64,000 nucleotides of DNA from QYOJ01 sp964616825 (GTDB taxonomy: Bacteria > Bacteroidota > Bacteroidia > Bacteroidales > FEN-979), in NCBI GenBank assembly GCA_964616825.1, contig CAZTSX010000005.1:62001-126000 (forward strand), read 5' to 3'. This document shows positions 44,045 to 52,191 of the stretch, piece after piece. The notes beneath the pieces were generated by a model. The model searched no databases, had not been told where the DNA came from, and worked only from the letters and a program-made list of their open reading frames with translations. Positions within the stretch are counted from its first letter, which is position 1; each line of letters opens with the position of its first letter. The translations under genes and the position numbers were made by a program.

Positions 44045-44377
44045 CTAATACCTCATAATATCCTCCAATCCCTGCTTAACTTGTACCAATTGATCATTGG
44101 TGATATGACCGGTTTTCTTAATTAACCGGTTTTTTGAAATTGAGCGAATATGAAAAATCATGATCTCTGATTTCTTCGATAAACCATTTTGATCGTCCGG
44201 TTCCAGGATAACATTCCCTTTATACCCTTTAATGCTGGTGGTTAACGGGCATGCAATAACAATCTGAAGGTATTTATTAAGGAGATCCCCACTGATGATA
44301 ACTACCGGGCGAAAACCTTTTTGCTCGCTGCCTTCTACCGGAGAGAGGTCGGCATACCAGATCTCGCACTGTTTCAC
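44045..44377 (-). CDS. MazF/PemK-type toxin endoribonuclease
   Basis: A 110-residue toxin. The family start motif GSEQKGFRPVVIISGDLLN and the IACPLTTSIKG strand are characteristic of MazF/PemK ribonucleases that cleave mRNA. The length is normal. It overlaps the antitoxin stop by 4 bases, with the antitoxin upstream, the usual order. It is transcribed toward the AAA-DUF4143 gene. Confidence 0.92.
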   Translation of the reverse strand: MKQCEIWYADLSPVEGSEQKGFRPVVIISGDLLNKYLQIVIACPLTTSIKGYKGNVILEPDDQNGLSKKSEIMIFHIRSISKNRLIKKTGHITNDQLVQVKQGLEDIMRY

Positions 44378-44607
44378 GACTCCAGTTGTTCAAGGTAATC
44401 GGCCATACCTTCTTCAGCCATATTAAGTATATGATCATCATTTCCGGCTTGTTTGTATGACTTTGCATATTCAGCTCGAACCAGCTGATCTAAATAGATC
44501 CGTAGGGCCCTCTCAATGATCCTGTTTTTGGGGATAGCCAACCTCCCAGCCATTTCGCTCAATTTGGCAAGAACATCTTCTGGCAACGTACTGGTGAATG
44601 TGGTCAT
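44374..44607 (-). CDS. ribbon-helix-helix antitoxin of the MazF pair
   Basis: A 77-residue ribbon-helix-helix protein with the N-terminal TTFTSTLPEDVLAKL strand and helix and the RALRIYLDQLVRAEY region. It binds and neutralises the toxin through an acidic C-terminus (LNMAEEGMADYLEQLES). The ATG at 44607 is chosen because an upstream TTG lies in the promoter box. It starts the toxin-antitoxin operon and probably represses it. Confidence 0.88.
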   Translation of the reverse strand: MTTFTSTLPEDVLAKLSEMAGRLAIPKNRIIERALRIYLDQLVRAEYAKSYKQAGNDDHILNMAEEGMADYLEQLES

Positions 44608-44631
44608 GACGTGATATTTATTTATATTTTG

Positions 44632-44639
44632 CAAATATA
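44632..44639 (-). promoter_or_regulatory. -7 promoter box of the toxin-antitoxin pair
   Basis: On the minus strand TATATTTG matches TAnnTTTG, 24 bases before the antitoxin ATG. Confidence 0.5.
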
Positions 44640-44672
44640 AATAATAAATATAACAAAGTCAAAATTACCATG

Positions 44673-44680
44673 TATTTTTG
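44673..44680 (+). promoter_or_regulatory. -7 promoter box of the C45 gene
   Basis: TATTTTTG matches TAnnTTTG and is followed by CAGCA; 24 bases before the ATG at 44705. Confidence 0.5.
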
Positions 44681-44704
44681 CAGCATTAACTGATCGTTTG
44701 CTAC

Positions 44705-46417
44705 ATGACTGTTAAACGCTCATTTTACAGGAAGAAAGGATATCTGATCCCGGGGATCCTGATCCTGCTTATCGGAATATTAATACTCTGGTATGCACTT
44801 GCGACTTCGATCTCACCACCGGTTCCTAAAAATCTAAACTCTTTAGACTATATCGTTAAACAGCAGGATGATAGCCTATACTCATGTCAACAAAACTGGT
44901 TGAAGCAAAGTCGTAGTGGGCTCTGGGAGCTTTACCTGGAGGGCTCTCCGTTCGAACGTGGCGTAGTAAACGGTAAACTGACCAAACAACTGATCTACGA
45001 ACAGGAAGAGGCTTTCATAAGCCAGATCCGGAAGATGATTCCTTCCAATTTTTACCTTCATTTCCTGAAGTACTTTATCTACTGGTTTAACCGGGACCTT
45101 GATCGGTACCTGATGAAAGAGTACAAAGAAGAAATTTACGGAATATCCTTCTCCGCAAGCGATGTATTCAATTTCATCGGCACTCCTTACCAGCGGATGC
45201 TGAACTATCACTCAGCACACGATATTGGCCATGCCCTGCAGGACCTGATGCTCGTCGGCTGTACATCTTTCGGTGTATGGAATGAGTATAGTAAGGATTC
45301 ATCGTTGCTCATCGGCCGGAATTTTGATTTTTACATGGGCGATGACTTCGCTAAAAACAAGATCGTCTGCTTCACCAGGCCGGATAACGGCTACGCATTC
45401 ATGATGGTTACCTGGGGTGGGATGATTGGCGCTGTATCCGGGATGAATGAAAAAGGGCTGACGGTGACAATTAACGCAGCCAAATCAGAGATCCCCTTGT
45501 CGGCCCGAACGCCCATTTCTATCCTGGCACGTGAGATCCTGCAATACGCTGCTACGATCGAAGATGCCTATCACATTGCACAGGACCGGGAGACGTTTGT
45601 ATCGGAGTCTCTTCTTATTGGGTCGGGAGACGAAAACCGGGCCGCCATCATTGAGAAAGCGCCATTTGGATTGACGTTGGTTGAGCCCTCCAACAATTAC
45701 CTCATCTGTACCAATCACTTCCATTCGGATACATTCAAGGATGATCCACTGAACCAGGAGAATATCAGGGATAACGCTTCTCTGTACCGGAGCAAACGTG
45801 TAGTTCAGCAGATCACCATGCGAAAACCTCTGGATGTAACCGATGCAGCTACCCTGCTTCGGGATCAACTGGGACTGAATGATAAGGAAATCGGTTTGGG
45901 TAACGAAAAGGCCATCAATCAGCTGATTGCACACCACTCAATCATCTTTAAGCCCCATGAAAAAAAGGTTTGGATCTCAACCTCTCCATGGCAGCTCGGT
46001 GACTATGTTTGCTACGATCTCACTAAAATTTTTAATACATTTGCACCGCTGCCTCAGCAGGTTGAGATCATCGAAGCGGACCAGACGATTCCCGCTGATG
46101 AGTTCCTCCAAACAGAAGAGTACCAGTCATTTCTCCGGTTCCGTGAAATGCGTTTAATCCTGTTGAACAATCTGAAAGAGAAGGAGGTAAAACCACTGGA
46201 CCAGGCGTTCTTTGATGAATTTCACGCTTCGAATCCCAACTTCTATGAAGTCTGGTCGCTGAGTGGCGACTACTTCGGAAAAGCCGAAAAGCCAAAAGAG
46301 GCGATCCGCCTATACCGGAAAGCGCTAACGTTGGAGATTCCATGCTGGAGTGAAAAAGAGAAGATTATCCGAAGCATGACAGATTACAGGGATCAAATCA
46401 ATGATGTTGACGAATGA
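44705..46417 (+). CDS. C45-family autoproteolytic acyltransferase/hydrolase
   Basis: A 570-residue protein with an N-terminal membrane segment (about 15-35) and a C45 (acyl-CoA:6-APA acyltransferase-like) domain. The nucleophile follows the autoprocessing site in VGCTSFGVW (about Cys184), then NFDFYMGDD, a WGGMIGAVSGMNEKGL loop and the NAAKSEI oxyanion-hole segment. The C-terminal 60 residues resemble a tetratricopeptide repeat. Such genes recur in Bacteroidota aryl-polyene-type clusters; they may make or break an amide bond in the product outside the inner membrane. It overlaps the radical SAM gene by 4 bases. Confidence 0.84.
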   Translation: MTVKRSFYRKKGYLIPGILILLIGILILWYALATSISPPVPKNLNSLDYIVKQQDDSLYSCQQNWLKQSRSGLWELYLEGSPFERGVVNGKLTKQLIYEQEEAFISQIRKMIPSNFYLHFLKYFIYWFNRDLDRYLMKEYKEEIYGISFSASDVFNFIGTPYQRMLNYHSAHDIGHALQDLMLVGCTSFGVWNEYSKDSSLLIGRNFDFYMGDDFAKNKIVCFTRPDNGYAFMMVTWGGMIGAVSGMNEKGLTVTINAAKSEIPLSARTPISILAREILQYAATIEDAYHIAQDRETFVSESLLIGSGDENRAAIIEKAPFGLTLVEPSNNYLICTNHFHSDTFKDDPLNQENIRDNASLYRSKRVVQQITMRKPLDVTDAATLLRDQLGLNDKEIGLGNEKAINQLIAHHSIIFKPHEKKVWISTSPWQLGDYVCYDLTKIFNTFAPLPQQVEIIEADQTIPADEFLQTEEYQSFLRFREMRLILLNNLKEKEVKPLDQAFFDEFHASNPNFYEVWSLSGDYFGKAEKPKEAIRLYRKALTLEIPCWSEKEKIIRSMTDYRDQINDVDE

Positions 46418-47682
46418 AGTTTAAACTGATCTATCCCAGCTGGGAAAAGCTGGAAGAACAAACCATATTCAATTTACCGCCACACGGCCCTGTTGTGATG
46501 GCAGCCGATATCCCCGATGATATTGAAATCGATTTCACTGATGAAAACGTGGAAGAACTGGTGGTAGACGACTCCCCGGATTTTGTCGGGATCTCGATGA
46601 TGCTCACCACACAGGTCAAGCGGGGCTGGGAGATCGCAGACCAGTATCGAAAGCTGGGCAAGAATGTCATCTTTGGCGGGATCTCCACAATGTTGCATGC
46701 AGAGGAAACCATGGATCATGCCGACTCTATTTTCCTGGGTGAGGTCGAAGGCAGGATGCGGGAGGTCATTGATGATCTCAACCGGAATGAACTAAAGAAG
46801 GTGTATAACTTCATGGCTAAACCTCCTTCAATGGATCTGGTGGGACCAGCTAACCGGGATATTCTCAAGAAGGATCATTACTACCATAAAGGCCTCCGGA
46901 TGGTGGATCTGTTTCACGCCTCCCGTGGCTGCATTTACGATTGCTATCCATGTGCAGTGCGTTACCTGGGAGGTCGTGGTTTTCGTCCCCGCCCGATTAA
47001 CCGGGTGGTAGAGGAACTTGAGCAGATTGACAACAACCGGCTTTTCATCGTGGACAATTCACTGGCGCTGGATACTGAATGGGAGATAGAACTTTTCAAA
47101 GCGATGATCCCATTGAAGAAGAAATGGGTAAGTCATACGATAGAGGACAAAGATGAAGTGCTTGACCTCGCTGCTCAGGCAGGTGCATGGTACGTTTATC
47201 AGGCGGTATTCGATACCTCTGATTACATCCGCAACCGGATCAAACGGTATCACGACTATGGCATTGCTGTGGAGGGAACAGTCCTGTTAGGCCTCGATAA
47301 CCAAACAGAAGACGACATCAAACGATTGATTGATTTCCTGCTGGAGATTAACCTCGACCTGGCTGAATTCACTGTTCTCGCTCCGTTCCCACATACCAAA
47401 GCCTATTCCGATCTGGTCAAGCAAAACAGAATATTCGATCACGACTGGAACCATTATAATGCAGGGAAAGTAGTCTATCAGCCAAAGCATATGTCGCCCG
47501 AGCGATTACAGGAACTCTATTACTATGCCTGGGATACTTTCTATAAGGATGAACCCCAGACAATGAAGATGTTTAACCTGATCAGCCGGATCATCAACCG
47601 GGAAGTGGAAGATGGGACCTATGCACCCCGGCGCCGTGATCTGATTGACGTCAGCTTTGGAAAGAACGTGGATTCTGGATAG
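46414..47682 (+). CDS. B12-binding radical SAM protein (5)
   Basis: A 422-residue protein with an N-terminal B12-binding-like domain (DFVGISMMLTTQVKRGWEI ... FGGISTMLHAEE) and a radical SAM core with CIYDCYPC (C-x3-C-x2-C) after ASRG. The cysteine motif is followed by a basic loop GGRGFRPRP. It overlaps the C45 gene by 4 bases. The last codons lie in a tandem repeat, so the terminal DSG is repeat-derived. It is the fifth such enzyme of the region; this gene and the C45 gene form a unit with a common promoter. Confidence 0.9.
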   Translation: MKFKLIYPSWEKLEEQTIFNLPPHGPVVMAADIPDDIEIDFTDENVEELVVDDSPDFVGISMMLTTQVKRGWEIADQYRKLGKNVIFGGISTMLHAEETMDHADSIFLGEVEGRMREVIDDLNRNELKKVYNFMAKPPSMDLVGPANRDILKKDHYYHKGLRMVDLFHASRGCIYDCYPCAVRYLGGRGFRPRPINRVVEELEQIDNNRLFIVDNSLALDTEWEIELFKAMIPLKKKWVSHTIEDKDEVLDLAAQAGAWYVYQAVFDTSDYIRNRIKRYHDYGIAVEGTVLLGLDNQTEDDIKRLIDFLLEINLDLAEFTVLAPFPHTKAYSDLVKQNRIFDHDWNHYNAGKVVYQPKHMSPERLQELYYYAWDTFYKDEPQTMKMFNLISRIINREVEDGTYAPRRRDLIDVSFGKNVDSG

Positions 47683-47735
47683 CTGGATAACTAGATGACT
47701 GGATAACTAGATGACTGGATAACTGGATAAATCAT
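47675..47735 (+). repeat. 16-bp tandem repeat over the radical SAM stop codon
   Basis: A CTGGATAACTAGATGA unit is repeated twice in full (47683-47698 and 47699-47714), flanked by partial units CTGGATAG (47675-47682) and CTGGATAACTGGATAAATC. The TAG of the gene is part of the first partial unit, so the C-terminal end and the stop are produced by the repeat. 74 bases separate the radical SAM stop from the next ATG. Confidence 0.7.
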
Positions 47736-47755
47736 GTTGTTAACGTCTGATTTTA

Positions 47756-48142
47756 ATGGAGACCAATCCTGCTTTTGACCGATACATGGATAGCTACTTC
47801 GACTATCCCGGACAATGGGATACCCCTTCCCGTTGCGGATTGATGATCGTTCAGCGAAAAGATGGGAAAACACTTGCCATCGCGACAGAGATCTATCGAC
47901 AAAACCCCGGAACACCTGTAACAGAATGGCTTGCACCTCTTGCAACACAGATCATGATCCACATTGATGCACAGCCGGAAACGTTCATCTTCATTGAACA
48001 TACACCTGATCTGAAAAGCAAACTGACCTTTTACGAAGAGACTTTTGACCAGGTAACCTTTGCCTGGGACGGCAGCAGGTTCACTAACCCTAAGTGGACC
48101 CGCCTCACTAAAGAGGAGGTCAACCAACTCATGGAAGAATAA
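47756..48142 (+). CDS. hypothetical protein (128 aa)
   Basis: A 128-residue protein with no recognised domain. It is soluble and acidic, opening METNPAFDRYMDSYFDYPGQW and ending KWTRLTKEEVNQLMEE. Several of these features are typical of small conserved Bacteroidota proteins. It precedes the TonB-dependent receptor gene by 8 bases and may share its transcript. It is not a shadow of another gene: its frame is the only long one here. No function is assigned. Confidence 0.55.
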   Translation: METNPAFDRYMDSYFDYPGQWDTPSRCGLMIVQRKDGKTLAIATEIYRQNPGTPVTEWLAPLATQIMIHIDAQPETFIFIEHTPDLKSKLTFYEETFDQVTFAWDGSRFTNPKWTRLTKEEVNQLMEE

Positions 48143-48150
48143 CGCATGTT

Positions 48151-50550
48151 ATGTCATTCCACAAAAATAATCGCTCTACATTTATCCTGCTCTGTATACT
48201 ATTTACTATTCAATGGTACCTGGTCGCTAATCACACTTTTTCCCAACAAATCCTCCGTCAATCCATCAAAGGTATTGTTCTCGACCAGCAAACCCTTTCT
48301 CCCCTTCCCGGGGCTACCGTAATCCTGATTGGCAGCGACTCCCTGGTAGGAACAGTCTCGGATAATGAAGGACACTTCAGGCTGGAACAGATTCCAATCG
48401 GCACCCATCGTATCCAGGTTTCATATGTAGGCTACGCGTCATATGAATCCCCTGATATCATTGTCAGTTCAGGAAAGGAGAGTGTCATCACAGTCTATCT
48501 GAAAGAACAGGTCCTGACAGCAAAAGAGGTAGAGATCAGGGGTCATTACCAGAAATACCAACCGATCAACAGGATGGCGACAGTAAGTGTACGGAACTTT
48601 AGTGTAGATGAAACATTCAGATTTGCAGGCAGTTACAACGATCCGGCCCGAATGGCACAGAATTTTGCCGGAGTCACCTCCGGTGTTGATAACAGAAATG
48701 ATATCATCGTTCGTGGAAACAGTCCGATGGGCCTGCAATGGCGTCTGGATGATATGGAGATTCCCAATCCCAACCATTTCGCTGCAGTTGGAACCACCGG
48801 CGGGCCAGTTACCGTGCTCAATAACAACATGTTAACAAACTCAGACTTCTTCTCTGGAGCATTTCCGGCACAATATGGAAATACGGTAGCGGGTGTATTC
48901 GATTTGCGCATGAGGAATGGGAACAATGACTGCCGGGAATATTGGTTTGAAATGGGTTGGAACGGGCTGGAATTCGGGACAGAGGGTCCTTTCACAAAAA
49001 AGTCACCAGCTTCCTATCTTTTTGCGTATCGATACTCTATGCTGGAGTTGATTAGCTACCTGGGAATCAATTTGAACCTTGTACCTCAGTATCAGGACCT
49101 GAATGTAAAATTCACCATCCCCACCAGGAAAGCCGGTACATTTACCATCACAGGCATGGGAGGGCTCAGCTACATTGAGCTTTTCGACAGCGAAAAATCG
49201 CAGGAGAGGTGGATGTTTCCCGACTATGGTGAAAACCTGGCAAATGGATCGAACCTGGGAGTTTTCGGCATAACTCACCAGATCATGGTCACACCGAAAA
49301 CCCGTTGGAAAAATATGCTCTATATCGTTGGCTCAAAAGTATATACAAAAATTGACACCTTCTCCAACGTAATTACAACCCCCTCCCCCTGGGCAGGTGA
49401 ACGCACGGAAGAGATCAAGCTCTCATTCTCTTCACAGATTTTTCAAAAATTCTCCCCCAAAAATAGCCTTGACGCAGGCATTTTTGTCGATTATTTCTGG
49501 ATGTCGTTTGCTGACAGCATGATGTGGAAAGGATCCTTCCTTGTGAATACAGGTTCCAATGAACAAATGAGCTTTCTGCGAGCATTTATGCAGTGGAGAC
49601 ACGCTTTCTCCAACCGATTTTCGATCACTACCGGCCTCTTTGGCTCCCTGTTGACCCTGAACAACAGCCGGGCACTTGAACCCCGTGTGGGCTTCGATTG
49701 GATCATCAACGACCGGCACTCCCTCAACTTCGGAACCGGCCTCTATAGCCAGATGCAACCCCGGGTAATCTATTTTCTGCTGGCTCATCATCCTGATGGC
49801 AACATCACACAACCAAACCTGGAGATGGACTTTACACGCAGCTGGCAGGTGGCTGTCGGCTATAACTACCTGCTCACTGACAATCTGAGATTCAAAGTTG
49901 AAACATACTACCAATACCTCTACGACATCCCGGTGAAACGTTCTATCCCGGAATATGCTCTGATTAATCAGGGGCATGAGTTTTTTCTTGACAGGCAATA
50001 TGCTGACAGTTTGATCAACCTGGGAAGTGGAGAAAATTATGGAGTGGAATTTACGTTTGAACGATTTTTCAAAAAGAACTACTACTTTCTGCTTACATCA
50101 TCCCTTTTCAACTCAACCTATAAAGGATACGATAAGATAGAAAGAAACAGCGCTTTCAATGTCAATTATGCGTTGAATGCTTTGGGAGGATATGAATTTG
50201 TGGTAGGAAAACGGAAATGGGGTGTATTGTCATTCGGACTTCGGGCTACCTGGGCCGGAGGAAATCCATATATCCCATACGATGTCACTGCCAGCATGGC
50301 AACAGGAGAACCAATCCCTGACTGGAGTCGTGCTTATGAACCCCGGTTCCCCTCCTACAAACGAATCGCTTTTCGGTTCGGTATCAAGCGAAACATGCCG
50401 AAATATAACCTTGAATTCCTGCTCGACCTGCAATATCGCACCAATTATACCAACATCGCGCTGCAACGCATCAACCCGAAAACCGGCGAGATCCGCTACT
50501 ACTTCCAGATGGGATTCTTCCCGATGGGAACCTGGAGAATCCAATTCTAA
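48151..50550 (+). CDS. TonB-dependent receptor with carboxypeptidase-like domain
   Basis: A 799-residue outer-membrane protein. A signal peptide is followed by a CarboxypepD_reg-like domain (KGIVLDQQTLSPLPGATVILIG ... VGYASYESPD), a plug with NDIIVRGNSPMGLQWRLDDMEIPNPNHF, and a beta-barrel ending in the aromatic tail GTWRIQF. This is the Bacteroidota SusC/FhuE-like architecture without a SusD partner. It takes up or exports an unknown ligand across the outer membrane using TonB energy. It ends in a 4-base overlap with the opposite-strand outer-membrane barrel gene. Confidence 0.9.
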   Translation: MSFHKNNRSTFILLCILFTIQWYLVANHTFSQQILRQSIKGIVLDQQTLSPLPGATVILIGSDSLVGTVSDNEGHFRLEQIPIGTHRIQVSYVGYASYESPDIIVSSGKESVITVYLKEQVLTAKEVEIRGHYQKYQPINRMATVSVRNFSVDETFRFAGSYNDPARMAQNFAGVTSGVDNRNDIIVRGNSPMGLQWRLDDMEIPNPNHFAAVGTTGGPVTVLNNNMLTNSDFFSGAFPAQYGNTVAGVFDLRMRNGNNDCREYWFEMGWNGLEFGTEGPFTKKSPASYLFAYRYSMLELISYLGINLNLVPQYQDLNVKFTIPTRKAGTFTITGMGGLSYIELFDSEKSQERWMFPDYGENLANGSNLGVFGITHQIMVTPKTRWKNMLYIVGSKVYTKIDTFSNVITTPSPWAGERTEEIKLSFSSQIFQKFSPKNSLDAGIFVDYFWMSFADSMMWKGSFLVNTGSNEQMSFLRAFMQWRHAFSNRFSITTGLFGSLLTLNNSRALEPRVGFDWIINDRHSLNFGTGLYSQMQPRVIYFLLAHHPDGNITQPNLEMDFTRSWQVAVGYNYLLTDNLRFKVETYYQYLYDIPVKRSIPEYALINQGHEFFLDRQYADSLINLGSGENYGVEFTFERFFKKNYYFLLTSSLFNSTYKGYDKIERNSAFNVNYALNALGGYEFVVGKRKWGVLSFGLRATWAGGNPYIPYDVTASMATGEPIPDWSRAYEPRFPSYKRIAFRFGIKRNMPKYNLEFLLDLQYRTNYTNIALQRINPKTGEIRYYFQMGFFPMGTWRIQF

Positions 50551-52181
50551 AACCGGAAATTCAGCCTTGCATAAATGCGATTATACTGGTTGATCTTCTC
50601 AAATGTACCTTCATAATAGACTGAAAAGGAGAGCTTTTTGATAATCCGCCAGGTGAGACTGAGTTCCGCTAAATTCTGGACAAGAGCAAATCCGGAGTTG
50701 CTGAACCGGTAATCTATGTACCTGTAAGCCAAACCTGTGTAAAGCCTTCCTGAGAAAAAGTCTCTGGAGATCCCCACACTGTATATTTTACCTGAAAGGT
50801 ATCCGGTCTCCAGAATAATGAATGAGATTGTAGGTGAAATTTTGATTGCCGGAATCTGGCTGTAAGTAATATAGGTATATAAATTTTTCGTCGGCCTCGG
50901 ATCTTCCTTCTGAAACCTGTATGCACCCGATACACCAATCGATAGCTTCTTAATCGGTCGGTAGTTTACTTGAAGTCTATACCCCTGCAATGTTTCCGTA
51001 TCAAGCAGTTCTTCCAAAAAAGTTTTATAGGTCTCGTAATAGATGACATTTTTCCGGGCGCTGTAAGAAAATGTGAATGAGGCTTTTTTCAGTAACCGGT
51101 ACCTCAGGGATAAATAGAGATTGGATAGTTTTGGAGAATTATCTTTGTTTATGGTACTATCCTCAGGGTTGAACTTTTTATTGAAGAAATCGACCTCTAC
51201 GGATCCGAAAAAAGTCAAATTCCGTACAATGGAATTTGCATGCTGAAGGTAGGCAAACCTGCGGTCAACAAGACCGGAGTTCATTTGTTGGACAAACGCC
51301 AGCGTAGTTTGCAGGTATCCATTTTTTGATGTATGCTCATGAGAAACATATGCGCCGAATTGCAGAAGATTGAAATTAAAACCGTAATCAGGATAGTTAG
51401 GCCTTGAACCGCCAAGGATTCCGATAGTAAATGGTTTGAACTTAATCTCAAACTGAATCCCATCCACGGCACCCATATTAGAGATCTTCGGATTAATTTT
51501 CCGGCCCAGCCAAAGTTCAAAATGATTATTGAATTTATAACTAAACGAAAGATTGTAGATCTTTAATCCATTGAAAATATTCGCCTGAATGTCATTCCAG
51601 TTATTATCCCTGTGGACAAATGTGAGGTAGCTCTCTGCCGATAATTTGGAATGACCAATATTTTTCATGTTGAAGGAGAGTGTGTATTTCATTTTCAGGG
51701 AACTCCCTGCGGGTGTATCTGAGAAGTCAGAAAAGGCAGCAACAGAAGCAAATCCATAAATGTCCTGCGACCGTTTAGCTTCCTTGGCAGATTCTATCTG
51801 AAGGGTGTCCTGAATGGGTCTGATTGAATCTTTAGTTAATACTATATTTTCCTCAGGTTCAACAGATATAGGTTGTATTACCTGAACTTTTGATTTAATA
51901 TGAAGAATTCGATCTGAAACGACCAGCGATCGGGCAGAAATGGGTATACATACACAGGAAATTGTTGAGAGATCTTTGACCTTCAACACGGGTATGAGTG
52001 AATCTCCCTGCTTCGTGTAAAGGGTATCCCCGATAGAGATGTTACCGGTTGATTTAAATTTCACATAAACGTTCTGAGATGTGATGTACGAGACGGTTCC
52101 CTCGATCTGATCAGGTTGTGTTTGAGCCTGACCTGATACTCCAGAAATAACAATAAAGACAATAATCAACAAATATCTCAT
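50547..52181 (-). CDS. outer-membrane beta-barrel protein of the cytochrome operon
   Basis: A 544-residue protein with a signal peptide (MRYLLIIVFIVISGVSGQAQ) and a small N-terminal beta domain (GTVSYITSQNVYVKFKSTG), followed by a long beta-barrel with alternating strands and the typical aromatic C-terminal residue (ARLNFRF). It contains no CxxCH motif. The gene is the last of a minus-strand run with two multi-haem cytochromes, so by position it resembles the MtrB/PioB-like porin of electron conduits, although I see no sequence signature of those families. It could be a specific porin through which haem proteins contact the outside. Confidence 0.72.
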   Translation of the reverse strand: MRYLLIIVFIVISGVSGQAQTQPDQIEGTVSYITSQNVYVKFKSTGNISIGDTLYTKQGDSLIPVLKVKDLSTISCVCIPISARSLVVSDRILHIKSKVQVIQPISVEPEENIVLTKDSIRPIQDTLQIESAKEAKRSQDIYGFASVAAFSDFSDTPAGSSLKMKYTLSFNMKNIGHSKLSAESYLTFVHRDNNWNDIQANIFNGLKIYNLSFSYKFNNHFELWLGRKINPKISNMGAVDGIQFEIKFKPFTIGILGGSRPNYPDYGFNFNLLQFGAYVSHEHTSKNGYLQTTLAFVQQMNSGLVDRRFAYLQHANSIVRNLTFFGSVEVDFFNKKFNPEDSTINKDNSPKLSNLYLSLRYRLLKKASFTFSYSARKNVIYYETYKTFLEELLDTETLQGYRLQVNYRPIKKLSIGVSGAYRFQKEDPRPTKNLYTYITYSQIPAIKISPTISFIILETGYLSGKIYSVGISRDFFSGRLYTGLAYRYIDYRFSNSGFALVQNLAELSLTWRIIKKLSFSVYYEGTFEKINQYNRIYARLNFRF

Positions 52182-52191
52182 ATTCAGCACT

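Noticed and set aside
1598..47682. Classification as a ladderane pathway
   Set aside because: KS, ACP, radical SAM and CrtI-like genes also occur in ladderane candidate clusters, but no specific marker links this region to ladderanes, so the product is left open.
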